A stretch of 39,095 nucleotides of DNA from DASPWV01 sp046727855. Its GTDB lineage: Bacteria > Acidobacteriota > Vicinamibacteria > Vicinamibacterales > UBA2999. The DNA lies in assembly GCA_046727855.1 (NCBI GenBank), contig JBKPDL010000038.1, forward strand, positions 1 through 39,095. Reading direction: 5' to 3'. How positions within the stretch are numbered: the first letter of the stretch is position 1; each line of letters starts with the position of its first letter. Under the pieces are notes generated by a model. The model saw only the letters and a program-made list of their open reading frames with translations, searched no databases and was not told the DNA's origin. The translations under genes and the position numbers were made by a program. Shown in pieces: positions 24,522 through 32,810 of this stretch.

Positions 24522-25943
24522 TTACAACTGCCGAATGGCAACGAAGTTGACGCCAGTCTGCTCGATGTTCGGGTTCGCGCTCACGATCGCGACGCGGGCA
24601 GGTGTCGGAAGGACGCCGCCGCGGCTGCGCAACGTCTCGAGCACTCGCCGTGTGACCAGATCAGCGTCTCCGTCCAACTGATCGATTACCGGATTCAGGC
24701 CCCACCACAAGCACAATCGCCGAGCCACTTCGTCCTTGTTCGTTGCCGCGTAGATCGGCACCTGGGGGCGGCGGGCCGCCAGCACGCGGGCGGTACGCCC
24801 TTCTCGCGTGATCGCCACGATGACGTCCGCGCCGCCGCGAGCAGCAAGCGTCACTGCGGCATCACAGAGCGAAGGGAGATGATCGGGCCGTTCCACCGTG
24901 GGACTCGGAAGTGACCAGATCGGCGGCACCGCCTCGGCATGCCGAATGATGCTCGCCAGCACTTCCACGGTGCGTACGGGATGCGCACCAACCGCCGTTT
25001 CGCCCGACAACATGATCGCGTCGGCTCCGGCGTCTACCGCGCCGGCGGCGTCCGATACCTCCGCCCGTGTCGGACGCGGCTCGTTGACCATCGATTCCAG
25101 CACCTGCGTCGCGACGATCACTGGCACGCCGCGCTCGCGTCCGACACGCAACACCTCTTTCTGAACGCGTGGCACTTCCTCCAGCGGCAACTCCAACCCG
25201 AGATCGCCGCGCGCCACCATCAAGGCATCAGATGCGGCCGCGATCTCGTGCAGGCAGCGGAGCGCCTCGGGCCGCTCCACCTTCGCCACAATCGGGACGC
25301 GAAAGCGGCCCATGTCCGCGGTCACGAGCCGCGCGCGCACAACGTCCTTCGCGGACTGGACGAAACTCATGGCGACGAGATCGACGCCAGCTGCGAGTCC
25401 AAACCGGAGATCGGATTCATCCTTTTCCGTCAATCCGGCCGCCGGCAGCGGCACGTTCGGCGCATTGATTCCCTTGTGCTCACCGAGCTCGCCGCCATCG
25501 ATCACGCGCGTGACGATGCGATCGCCTGATACCGATTCGACCCGCAGCTCGATCCGGCCGTCGTCGAGCAACAACTGATCGTTGGGCTTGAGCGCGCGCG
25601 CGAGTGGCGCGTAGGTCGTCGACACGATGCCCGGTTTGCCGGGAAACGACCCGATGGCGATCTCGAAACGATCGCCAGGGTTCAACTTAAGGGGCGTGCG
25701 CCCCTCGAGCGCTCCCGTGCGGATCTTCGGACCGCTCAAGTCCTGCAGGATCGCGACGTGCCGTCCCGCACTCTTCGCTGCCTCTCGAACACGCATCATC
25801 GTCACTTCGTGCACGTGCGTATCGCCGTGCGAGAAGTTCAAACGAAAAACGTCGACACCCGCGACGATGAGCGCCTCGATCGTGGCGATGTCGCGAGAAG
25901 CCGGCCCCAGCGTTGCGATGATTTTGGTGTGCCGCACGAGCAC
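24522..25943 (-). CDS. pyk: Pyruvate kinase
   Basis: A 473-residue enzyme converting PEP and ADP to pyruvate and ATP. The start GTG 25943 gives MLVRHTKIIATLGPAS; a second GTG six bases on is possible. Signatures are FRLNFSHG, LQDLSGPKIRTG, the catalytic block 'VAKVERPEALRCLHEIAAAS' with DALMVARGDLGLELP, then MLSGETAVGAHPV. The B domain is present and complete. The C-terminal domain has 'IVAITREGRTARVLAARRP' and is of normal length. The ankyrin gene lies directly downstream. It is divergent from the amidase operon across 54 bases. Confidence 0.96.
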   Translation of the reverse strand: MLVRHTKIIATLGPASRDIATIEALIVAGVDVFRLNFSHGDTHVHEVTMMRVREAAKSAGRHVAILQDLSGPKIRTGALEGRTPLKLNPGDRFEIAIGSFPGKPGIVSTTYAPLARALKPNDQLLLDDGRIELRVESVSGDRIVTRVIDGGELGEHKGINAPNVPLPAAGLTEKDESDLRFGLAAGVDLVAMSFVQSAKDVVRARLVTADMGRFRVPIVAKVERPEALRCLHEIAAASDALMVARGDLGLELPLEEVPRVQKEVLRVGRERGVPVIVATQVLESMVNEPRPTRAEVSDAAGAVDAGADAIMLSGETAVGAHPVRTVEVLASIIRHAEAVPPIWSLPSPTVERPDHLPSLCDAAVTLAARGGADVIVAITREGRTARVLAARRPQVPIYAATNKDEVARRLCLWWGLNPVIDQLDGDADLVTRRVLETLRSRGGVLPTPARVAIVSANPNIEQTGVNFVAIRQL

Positions 25944-25997
25944 AGCTTACAATCGTGTGTTCCGATCGGCCAGTAGCAGCCCTCAAGCGGTGAACGC

Positions 25998-26162
25998 ATG
26001 ACACTCGAACAATGGCTCGAAGATGCACGCATGGACGCCTATCGCCGTCAGTTGCCGGATCTTGCGGCGTTGCTGGAAACGTTGGCCAAATCGACGGCGG
26101 CGCTGCGCGCGGCCGCGTGGAATGACGATGCGTCGGGCCGAAAACGAGAGGAGAAGCCGTGA
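25998..26162 (+). CDS. Small ORF (54 aa) before the amidase, candidate GatC/AtzG-like partner
   Basis: A 54-codon frame from ATG 25998 to TGA 26160-26162, shorter than a usual ORF cutoff. The peptide begins MTLEQWLEDARMDAYRRQLP, then LAALLETLAKSTAALRAAAW, and ends in a charged tail. It is mostly amphipathic helix. Its stop overlaps the amidase ATG by one base (TGATG), and the amidase SD AGGAG lies within its last codons, so the two are translationally coupled. Small GatC- or AtzG-type proteins wrap around amidase-signature enzymes and are often encoded right beside them. The size, the helices and the position fit, but sequence alone does not prove it. No strong SD precedes its own start. Confidence 0.6.
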   Translation: MTLEQWLEDARMDAYRRQLPDLAALLETLAKSTAALRAAAWNDDASGRKREEKP

Positions 26163-27511
26163 TGGTCGATCAGGTCCCGACCATCACCGCCATCGCGCCG
26201 CTCATCTCTCGCGGCGAGTTGAAGTCGGAGAGGTTGACCGAAGACGCGCTGAACCGCATTGCCGAGCTACAACCCGAACTGAACGCGTTCATCACCGTAA
26301 CAGCTGACGAGGCGCTGGCGTACGCGCGCCAGGCCGACAAGGACGTGGCGGGCGGCAGGCATCGCGGACCGTTGCACGGAATTCCGCTGTCCTTGAAAGA
26401 TCTGATCGATATGAAGGGCGTGCCCACCACTGCTGGCTCGCGTCTGCGCGCGGAGCACATCGCCGAGCACGATGCCCCCGTCACCTCGCATTTGCGACAG
26501 GCCGGCGCTGTGATTGTCGGCAAAACCAACCTTCACGAATTCGCCTTCGGCACCACCAACGAAGACTCCGGGTGGGGTCCCGCACGCCATCCACTTGATC
26601 CGAGCCGATCGCCTGGCGGGTCGAGCGGCGGCTCAGCCGTCGCGGTGAAAACCGGAATGTCGCTCGCGTCGGTAGGGACCGACACGGGCGGTTCGATTCG
26701 AATTCCCGCGGCGGCATGTGGACTCGTGGGCCTCAAAGCGGGTTGGGAAGAGATCTCGACCGAAGGTGTCGTGCCGCTCAGCCGGCAGCTCGATCACGTT
26801 GGTCCGCTCGCGCGATCGGTCGAAGATGCGGGGTTGATGTACGACATCCTGCGCGGTCAGCCGGCGCAGCCAATCGACACGACATCCGTGCGCGGGTGCC
26901 GGTTCGGCGTGCTTGGCGGCTACTTTCTCGATCGCATCGACGCCGCCGTCGAGGCGTCGTTTCTGTCCGCGATCGAGCGTTTGCGAACAGCTGGTGCCGG
27001 AATCAGAGAGATCGAGCTGCAACACGCCGCCGATATCGCGCCGGTCTATCTGCATCTTGTGCTCGCAGATGGCGCCACCTATCACGCGGCGACGCTTGAG
27101 CAGCGACCCGCGGCGTACACGCCTAACACCCGGCTACGGCTGGAGATGGGCCGCTACATCCTCGCCGAGGACTATGTACGCGCGCTGCAGGGGCGAAAAG
27201 TGCTCGCCCGCGAAATCGATAAAGCGCTCGATGGCATCGACGCGCTGCTGCTGCCGGCGCTCGCGATTCCGGCGCCCCCCATCGGGGCGGCAACGGTTCC
27301 GGTCAAGGGCGGAGACGAACCGGTTCGCAACGTGATGCTCCGCTGCACGCAGCCGTTCAACCTCTCCAGCCATCCCGCGATGTCGCTGCCCTGCGGCGCC
27401 ACACCGGCAGGCTTGCCTGTTGGACTGCAAGTCGTCAGCAAGCGCGGCCATACCGCGGAGCTGTTGCGGGTTGCGCGATCGATCGAGGCGGCTCTCACAA
27501 CGCAGGCATGA
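26162..27511 (+). CDS. Amidase-signature family enzyme
   Basis: ATG 26162 is chosen because AGGAG (26149-26153) is eight bases upstream; GTG 26159 is the alternative. The protein has 449 residues. The Ser-cisSer-Lys catalytic set is visible: K79 in GIPLSLKDLID, the Ser pair S154/S155 in PGGSSGGSA, and the nucleophile S178 in GTDTGGSIRIPAA. Related members include GatA, AtzF/AtzE and aryl-acylamidases. No gatB or glutamine-dependent partner is adjacent, so a free-standing amide hydrolase is more likely than a tRNA amidotransferase subunit. Its stop overlaps the next ATG (ATGA). Confidence 0.92.
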   Translation: MVDQVPTITAIAPLISRGELKSERLTEDALNRIAELQPELNAFITVTADEALAYARQADKDVAGGRHRGPLHGIPLSLKDLIDMKGVPTTAGSRLRAEHIAEHDAPVTSHLRQAGAVIVGKTNLHEFAFGTTNEDSGWGPARHPLDPSRSPGGSSGGSAVAVKTGMSLASVGTDTGGSIRIPAAACGLVGLKAGWEEISTEGVVPLSRQLDHVGPLARSVEDAGLMYDILRGQPAQPIDTTSVRGCRFGVLGGYFLDRIDAAVEASFLSAIERLRTAGAGIREIELQHAADIAPVYLHLVLADGATYHAATLEQRPAAYTPNTRLRLEMGRYILAEDYVRALQGRKVLAREIDKALDGIDALLLPALAIPAPPIGAATVPVKGGDEPVRNVMLRCTQPFNLSSHPAMSLPCGATPAGLPVGLQVVSKRGHTAELLRVARSIEAALTTQA

Positions 27512-28527
27512 TTCAGCGCTTCTTTCATGCCTGGGAACAGCGGCTCGCCGACAGCAGCCGCACGGCGCGCGTGATTCGGCCGTTCGAATGGGGACTCGAC
27601 TGGGTACCTGCGAACGGTCATCCACCGTCCACGCCGCCGTTCGAACGCGTGCGCGCCTGGATCGACGAGGTGATGAGCGATACCGACGCGTTCTTTACAC
27701 CCTCGCCGACGCGCGATTACCATTTCGCAGACGGCAGGCTGACATTTCCAAGCGCGCTCGCGACGCCGCATCCGGAAAACAACGTCGTCTACGCCCGCTT
27801 CTTTCCTGCCCGCGAGCGGCGCGGAGCTCGCCGCCGAGCCGTGGTCGTGCTGCCGCAGTGGAATTCCGACGCGCAGGGTCACGTGGGGCTGTCGGAGTTG
27901 CTGGCGCGGGTCGGCGTCTCGGCGCTGCGCATCAGCCTGCCCTATCACGATCGGCGCATGCCGCCCGAGCTCGCGCGCGCCGACTACATCGTCAGCGCCA
28001 ACATCGCGCGCACCGTCCAAGTGTGCCGCCAGGCTGTGCTCGACGTACGGCGCGCGTTGTGGTGGTTGCGCGATCAGGGTTACGAACGTCTGGGACTGCT
28101 CGGGACGAGCCTCGGATCGTGTCTGGCCATACTCGCCGCGTCCCACGAACCGCTGGTCCGGGCACAGGCACTCAATCACGTGTCGCCGTTTTTTGCTGAC
28201 GTGGTGTGGCGTGGCGTCTCGACTTCTCATGTCAGAACAGGACTCGATGGGCATATCGAGCTCGACGCCCTGCGCGAGCTGTGGCGCCCGATCAGTCCAT
28301 GGTCGTACCTCGAGCGGCATCACACGCGCCAGACGCTGCTCATCTATGCCAAGTACGATCTAACCTTCCCGGCCGAACTGTCGCGCACCTTGATCGACGA
28401 ATTCCGCCGGCGTGAGATTCCAACGGAAGTGGCCGTTCTGCCGTGCGGCCACTACAGCACGGGAATTGCGCCATTCAAGTTTCTCGACGGCTACTACCTT
28501 GCACGGTTTTTGAGGCGGCATCTCTAA
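27508..28527 (+). CDS. Alpha/beta hydrolase
   Basis: A 339-residue protein starting in an ATGA overlap with the amidase. The nucleophile elbow is GTSLGS (199-204, S201), with D284 in AKYDLTF and H315 in LPCGHYSTG in the right order for the triad. A long N-terminal region of about 110 residues (WGLDWVPANGH and following) precedes the core strand VVVLPQWN. 'LRISLPYHDRRMP' resembles the cap entry of the ABHD18-like and related uncharacterised bacterial hydrolases. No signal peptide is present. The overlap with the amidase suggests that both act on the same kind of compound, first an amide and then an ester or the reverse; that is inference. Confidence 0.85.
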   Translation: MIQRFFHAWEQRLADSSRTARVIRPFEWGLDWVPANGHPPSTPPFERVRAWIDEVMSDTDAFFTPSPTRDYHFADGRLTFPSALATPHPENNVVYARFFPARERRGARRRAVVVLPQWNSDAQGHVGLSELLARVGVSALRISLPYHDRRMPPELARADYIVSANIARTVQVCRQAVLDVRRALWWLRDQGYERLGLLGTSLGSCLAILAASHEPLVRAQALNHVSPFFADVVWRGVSTSHVRTGLDGHIELDALRELWRPISPWSYLERHHTRQTLLIYAKYDLTFPAELSRTLIDEFRRREIPTEVAVLPCGHYSTGIAPFKFLDGYYLARFLRRHL

Positions 28528-28723
28528 CCGCAGTTCACTTGAATTGCGGAGGAGGGCGTACAAGCTCTCGGCTTTCAGCTCGAACACCGAGAAGCTGATC
28601 GCTGATCACTGCGAACCCCGACGCGAAGCAAACGACGCTGGGCTTGGAGCCCGGGAACCTACTGGCGGGGTTTGGCGTCCAAAACATGATGAAACGCGGT
28701 GTAAGATCCCGTTTCGAGCGGTA
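28528..28723. promoter_or_regulatory. Intergenic: hairpin, repeat word, and ECF-sigma-like promoter
   Basis: Directly after the hydrolase stop a hairpin with arms CCGCAGTTCA and TGAATTGCGG lies at 28528-28549, without a T tract. A copy of the dispersed GGCTTTCAGCTC word lies at 28570-28581. Further on, GGGAACC (28653-28659) and CGTCC (28676-28680) are separated by 16 bases, the spacing and sequence of group IV (ECF) sigma promoters. The small membrane-protein gene starts 43 bases later. Confidence 0.6.
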
Positions 28724-28951
28724 ATGGACGCTCCATCTTCTCGTCCCAGCTCTCTGGGAAGCCTCAGCTTCAGTCTCGTCAGTATCGTCGGCGTGCTTGC
28801 GGTCGTCATCGCGGGCGCCACTATATGGCTGTTGCTGACCGATCCCATCACTGTCGCCGAATCGGTCGACTCGGGACAGGTGTCGCCGCTGGTAGCAACG
28901 CTCGCGACGCGCTTATATGAGGCGTTGCGTGGACTACTCAAGTACCTGTAG
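28724..28951 (+). CDS. Small single-pass membrane protein (75 aa)
   Basis: ATG 28724 starts a 75-residue protein; the longer reading from 28544 runs through the repeat word and promoter and is unlikely. A Ser-rich soluble start (MDAPSSRPSSLGSLSFS) is followed by one strong membrane helix (LVSIVGVLAVVIAGATIWLL, about 18-37) and a C-terminal helix LVATLATRLYEALRGLLKYL. I do not recognise a family. Its upstream region carries an ECF-sigma-like promoter, so it may be an envelope-stress or regulated membrane peptide. It ends 34 bases before the stop of the convergent MDR gene. Confidence 0.7.
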   Translation: MDAPSSRPSSLGSLSFSLVSIVGVLAVVIAGATIWLLLTDPITVAESVDSGQVSPLVATLATRLYEALRGLLKYL

Positions 28952-28985
28952 CGGGACCGGTCGGTCCGCGATCGCAGGCCGGCGA

Positions 28986-30008
28986 TCAAACGGTCAACAC
29001 GATCTTTCCAAACTGCTCGCGCGCTTCGAGCCTGCGCTGCGCGTCGGCCGCCTGTTCGAGCGGGAACGTCGAGTCAACGACGGGACGGAGCTGCCCCGTG
29101 AAAAAGAACTGCGCCGCGCGCAGCAGCTCCGCTTTGGTTCCCATGTACGAACCCATGATCGTGTACTGGCGAGCGAAGAGGAATCGCAGATTGATCTTCG
29201 CGTCGTAGCCGGTCGTGGCGCCACACGTCACAACGCGCCCGCCCCTGGCAAGGCTTTTGACGCTTCGTTCCCACGTGGCAACGCCGACATGCTCGATCAC
29301 GACGTCGACTCCGCGTTTGTTCGTGAGCCGCCTCGTTTCTTCGGCGAGATCGTGCGTGTGATGGTTGATCACATCGTAGGCCCCGATCTCGCGGGCCTTC
29401 GCCAGCTTGGCGTCGGTGCCGGCCGTCGCCAACACGCGGGCGCCGTGGAGCCAGGCAATCTGAATCGCGGCCTGCCCCACGCCGCTGCCGGCGCCGATCA
29501 CAAGCACGTCCTCGCCGGGACGAATCTTCGCGCGCGTCACGAGCATGTGCCAGGCGGTGAGAAACGTCAGCGGAAACGCCGCCGCGTCGGAAAAACCGAT
29601 GGTGTCCGGAATCGCGACGAGGTTCTGCAGCGGCACGCGGACGAGCTCGGCGTAGCCGCCATCGCTCTGCGATCCGAGCACGTCGTAACGCGGGCACTCG
29701 TTGTCGCGGCCGGCGAGGCACGCGTCGCAGCGGCCGCACGACACACCAGGCTGCAACATCACACGACGGCCGGGCGCCAGACTGTTGTCCGCGGTGTACA
29801 CCACTTCTCCCGCGACATCGGCGCCGGAGATGTGTGGAAACTGAAACGTCACACGTTCGATGCCACGGCGGTTCCACAGGTCCAGATGATTCAGCGCGCA
29901 CGCACGCACCCGGACGATCGCGTCGCCGGATCTCGGCCGCGGATCGGGGGCGTCTTCATAGCGCAGAACCTCCGGCCCGCCGTGCGCGTGAAAGCGGACG
30001 GCCTTCAT
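28986..30008 (-). CDS. Zinc-dependent MDR alcohol dehydrogenase / quinone-oxidoreductase-like
   Basis: A 340-residue medium-chain dehydrogenase. The structural zinc ligands C91, C94, C97 and C105 are present (CGRCDACLAGRDNEC). The GroES-like domain has CALNHLDLW and FPHISGADVAG. The NAD(P) Rossmann motif GAGSGVGQAA lies near 171-180. It belongs to the zinc-containing branch that has a quinone-oxidoreductase-like N-terminus; the exact substrate is not readable. Its ATG overlaps the stop of the non-catalytic M16 gene (ATGA), so it is the last gene of a three-gene operon. Confidence 0.92.
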   Translation of the reverse strand: MKAVRFHAHGGPEVLRYEDAPDPRPRSGDAIVRVRACALNHLDLWNRRGIERVTFQFPHISGADVAGEVVYTADNSLAPGRRVMLQPGVSCGRCDACLAGRDNECPRYDVLGSQSDGGYAELVRVPLQNLVAIPDTIGFSDAAAFPLTFLTAWHMLVTRAKIRPGEDVLVIGAGSGVGQAAIQIAWLHGARVLATAGTDAKLAKAREIGAYDVINHHTHDLAEETRRLTNKRGVDVVIEHVGVATWERSVKSLARGGRVVTCGATTGYDAKINLRFLFARQYTIMGSYMGTKAELLRAAQFFFTGQLRPVVDSTFPLEQAADAQRRLEAREQFGKIVLTV

Positions 30009-31381
30009 GCGGCACTAAGGACGACAGGCTCACCGAGGTTGAGTGTCCCCAGAGTCGACGCGATGCGCTCGTGATCGCCGACGATGAGCGTGACCATCCG
30101 CGACGGATCGAGATACTGCACCGCGACGCGGCTCAGATCGGCGTCGGTCACCGCTTCGACTTTCGGGACAAACTCCTCGAAATACGTGTCGGGCAAGCCG
30201 TGCAGCGCCAGTTGCGCCATGCCGCGCGCGACTTGCTGGGCGGTCTCGAAGCCACGTGGATACCCGCGCGTGATCGAGGCGCGCGCGAGCGCGATTTCGT
30301 CGGCGGTCACCGGACGGGGGCCGCGGATGTCCGCGAGCTCGCGCAGGCACTCGCCGATCGCGGCGGCCGTCACGTCGGTGTGCACACTCGTTTGCAGCAC
30401 GAACGGTCCACGCCCGCGACGCAGATCGAAACCAGTGCGCGCGCCGTAGGTGTAGCCCTTCTCCTGCCGCAGATTGAGATTCACACGGCTGACGAACTGT
30501 CCGCCGAGAATCATATTCAGCAGCAGCAACGCGTGGTAATCGGGCGTGTCGCGTGATGCGCAGACCTGCGCGATGCGCAATTCAGATTGGGCAGAACCCG
30601 GGCGCGGGACGACCACGACGCGGCCGTCGGGCATCAGCGGCGGCGGCGCCAGGCCGGCGTGCGGGTTGACTCTGGCGCCTCCGGGAGACGGCACCCACCC
30701 GCCAAATGCATCTTCCGCGGCCGCAAACAACGCATCCTGCGGCGCATCGCCGACCACCACCAGCGTCGATCCGCCTGGCACAAACGCTCCGCCATGAAAC
30801 GCACGCACTTCGCCACTGCTGGTCGCTTCGAGTGCGGGCTCGGTGCCGAGCCCGAGGTGGCCGTACGGGTGATCGCGATACAAAACGCGCGCAAGCGCGC
30901 GCTCGGCAACAGCCGGCGCGTGATCGCGCAATTGTCGCAGCCGCTCGAGCCGCAGTTTGCGCACACGCTCGATGTCGCTCTCCTCGAGATTCGGCGCAGC
31001 GACCATCTCGGCCAGGAGCGAAAGTGCGGGCCGGGTAAATCGCGTGATGGTAGTGAGCGACAACACGATGGCGTCGGGACCGACGTCAACGTCGAGATCC
31101 GCGCCCAGCCGCGCGAGGGCATCCGACACGTCGAGCGCCGATCGCCCACCGCTGCCCTCATCCAACAGATCCGCGGTGAACGCAGCGAGCCCCGGCCGCT
31201 CGGGTGGATCGGCGGCGGTGCCGCCCGGCACGAGGAGCACCGCCGACAGCACTGGCACGTTATGGTGTGCGATCACACGCACTTCGAGCCCGTTGGACAG
31301 GACGCGCCGATGTACTCGCGGGAACTGAAACGCGTCGGTCCGCCCCGGCGTGGGCAGACTCGATCGGTCGACGCCGGTCAC
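30005..31381 (-). CDS. M16 peptidase-like subunit lacking the zinc motif
   Basis: GTG 31381 overlaps the stop of the preceding M16 gene (GTGA) and is preferred; the longer frame to 31936 is only a shadow of that gene. The protein has 458 residues. The M16 N-terminal domain is clear ('RRVLSNGLEVRVIAHHNVPV'), but the zinc motif HxxEH is replaced by AAFTADLLDEG (67-77), so it has no metal ligands. The second M16 domain holds the usual 'LLNMILGGQFVSRVNLNLRQEKGYTYGA' (split here as LLNMILGG and LRQEKGYTYGA). This is the non-catalytic partner of a heterodimeric pair, as in mitochondrial MPP and bacterial PqqF-like pairs. Confidence 0.92.
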   Translation of the reverse strand: MTGVDRSSLPTPGRTDAFQFPRVHRRVLSNGLEVRVIAHHNVPVLSAVLLVPGGTAADPPERPGLAAFTADLLDEGSGGRSALDVSDALARLGADLDVDVGPDAIVLSLTTITRFTRPALSLLAEMVAAPNLEESDIERVRKLRLERLRQLRDHAPAVAERALARVLYRDHPYGHLGLGTEPALEATSSGEVRAFHGGAFVPGGSTLVVVGDAPQDALFAAAEDAFGGWVPSPGGARVNPHAGLAPPPLMPDGRVVVVPRPGSAQSELRIAQVCASRDTPDYHALLLLNMILGGQFVSRVNLNLRQEKGYTYGARTGFDLRRGRGPFVLQTSVHTDVTAAAIGECLRELADIRGPRPVTADEIALARASITRGYPRGFETAQQVARGMAQLALHGLPDTYFEEFVPKVEAVTDADLSRVAVQYLDPSRMVTLIVGDHERIASTLGTLNLGEPVVLSAA

Positions 31382-32682
31382 GAAACGCGGACCTCGGAAG
31401 AATTCGCGACCGCCACGTGGCTCGAACCCTTTGGGACGACGCTCAGCGTCACATACGGCCGCTCGACGATCCAGCGTCGGAGTGCGGCGACAATCGAGTC
31501 GGGGGTCGCCCGCTCGTAGCGCGCGCGGTCGGCGGCAAAGTAGCTCGGATCGCCGCGGAAGACGTTGTAGGCGTTCAGTTGATCCGACTTGCCGCCGAAG
31601 CCGCCGATCGTCTGCAGGCGGTAGATAAACTGCGCGTCGGTTTGCGCGCGCGCACGTTCGAGCTCGGCCGGAGTCGGACCTGTGGACGCGAGCTCGCGCA
31701 GCGTGTCGAGCACGAGCGTATGTAAGTCGTCCAGCGAGACACCGGGCGCGGCGGTGGTCGCGATCTGAAAGACGCCAGACAGCTCGCGTGAGTGCTGATA
31801 CGCAACCACGTCTGTCGCGATCTGTTTTTCGTAGACGAGGAGCTTGTACAAGCGCGATGTTTTGCCGTGCGCGATCAAGTCGGCCGCAAGATCCAGCTCC
31901 GCATCCTCGGCGGCGAACATCGCGGGGCCATGCCACGCCAGATAGAGGCGCGCGAGCTCAACCCGATCCTCCAGCAGGAGACGCGCGTGAGACTGCAGTC
32001 GACCGTTTGCAGCGACCTTCGCGGGGACAGGACCGGCCGGGATGTCACCGAAGTAGCGTTCCGCGAGATCGAAGCCGCGCTCCGCGTCGACATCGCCGGC
32101 AAGGGTGAGCGATGCATTGGCCGGATGGTAATAGGTCGAGAAAAAGTCTCGCACCTCGTCCAGCGACGACGCGCGCAGGTCGTCTGCCGATCCGATGGTG
32201 AGCCAATGATAGGGGTGATCGGGTGGGAACAGCGCTGCCGCGAGAGCGACGCCGGCAAGGCCATACGGACGATTTTCGTAATTCTGGCGGCGCTCGTTCA
32301 GCACCACGTCACGCTGGTTCTCGAACTTCTCTTTCGTAAGCGCAGGGAGCAAATATCCCATGCGATCCGATTCCATCCAGAGGGCGAGATCCACCGCGCC
32401 GGTGGGAACGACCTCCCAATAGTTGGTGCGGTCGGGATTGGTCGATCCGTTCAACAGTCCACCGGCCTGTTGGATCGGCTGAAAATAGCCTTTGTCGTAA
32501 TGCGCGGAGCCCTCGAACATCAAGTGTTCGAAGAGATGCGCGAACCCCGTGCGGCCGGGGCGCTCGTTTTTGGAGCCGACGTGATACCAGACGTTGACCG
32601 CGACCATCGGCAACTGGCGATGTTCGTGCACGATGACGTCGAGGCCGTTTGAAAGGGTCCGCTTAATGTACGGTATGTCCAT
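31378..32682 (-). CDS. M16 zinc metallopeptidase, catalytic subunit
   Basis: A 434-residue protein with the inverted zinc motif H49-L-F-E52-H53 in FAHLFEHLMFEGS and the downstream 'NERRQNYENRPYG' with the third ligand glutamate. The two M16 domains are both present, the second with SRLYKLLVYEKQIA. There is no evident signal peptide from the chosen ATG 32682, though the family is often periplasmic. It pairs with the inactive M16 protein translated by stop/start overlap just downstream. The likely role is peptide or misfolded-protein degradation. Confidence 0.93.
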   Translation of the reverse strand: MDIPYIKRTLSNGLDVIVHEHRQLPMVAVNVWYHVGSKNERPGRTGFAHLFEHLMFEGSAHYDKGYFQPIQQAGGLLNGSTNPDRTNYWEVVPTGAVDLALWMESDRMGYLLPALTKEKFENQRDVVLNERRQNYENRPYGLAGVALAAALFPPDHPYHWLTIGSADDLRASSLDEVRDFFSTYYHPANASLTLAGDVDAERGFDLAERYFGDIPAGPVPAKVAANGRLQSHARLLLEDRVELARLYLAWHGPAMFAAEDAELDLAADLIAHGKTSRLYKLLVYEKQIATDVVAYQHSRELSGVFQIATTAAPGVSLDDLHTLVLDTLRELASTGPTPAELERARAQTDAQFIYRLQTIGGFGGKSDQLNAYNVFRGDPSYFAADRARYERATPDSIVAALRRWIVERPYVTLSVVPKGSSHVAVANSSEVRVS

Positions 32683-32810
32683 AATCAGGTGCTGAGGTGC
32701 GGAGGTGCGTTGAGTGCGTCAGGTGCAGTGCAGGTTGCTGATGCACCGAACCTGTCGCACCGATCGCACCGGTCGTACCCATCGCACCCGATGCTTCGGT
32801 CGATCCTATC
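32683..32810. repeat. Divergent gap with 9-bp tandem repeats in facing orientation
   Basis: The left half has AGGTGC/GAGGTGCG words (about 32688-32730), and the right half has four 9-base units of the type TCGCACCGA at 32755-32790, in opposite orientation. Read on the minus strand the 9-mers encode Gly-X-Y triplets (GAMGTTGAIGATG). The gap must also contain promoters for the divergent M16 and MFS genes. I see no clear -35/-10 pair. Confidence 0.7.
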
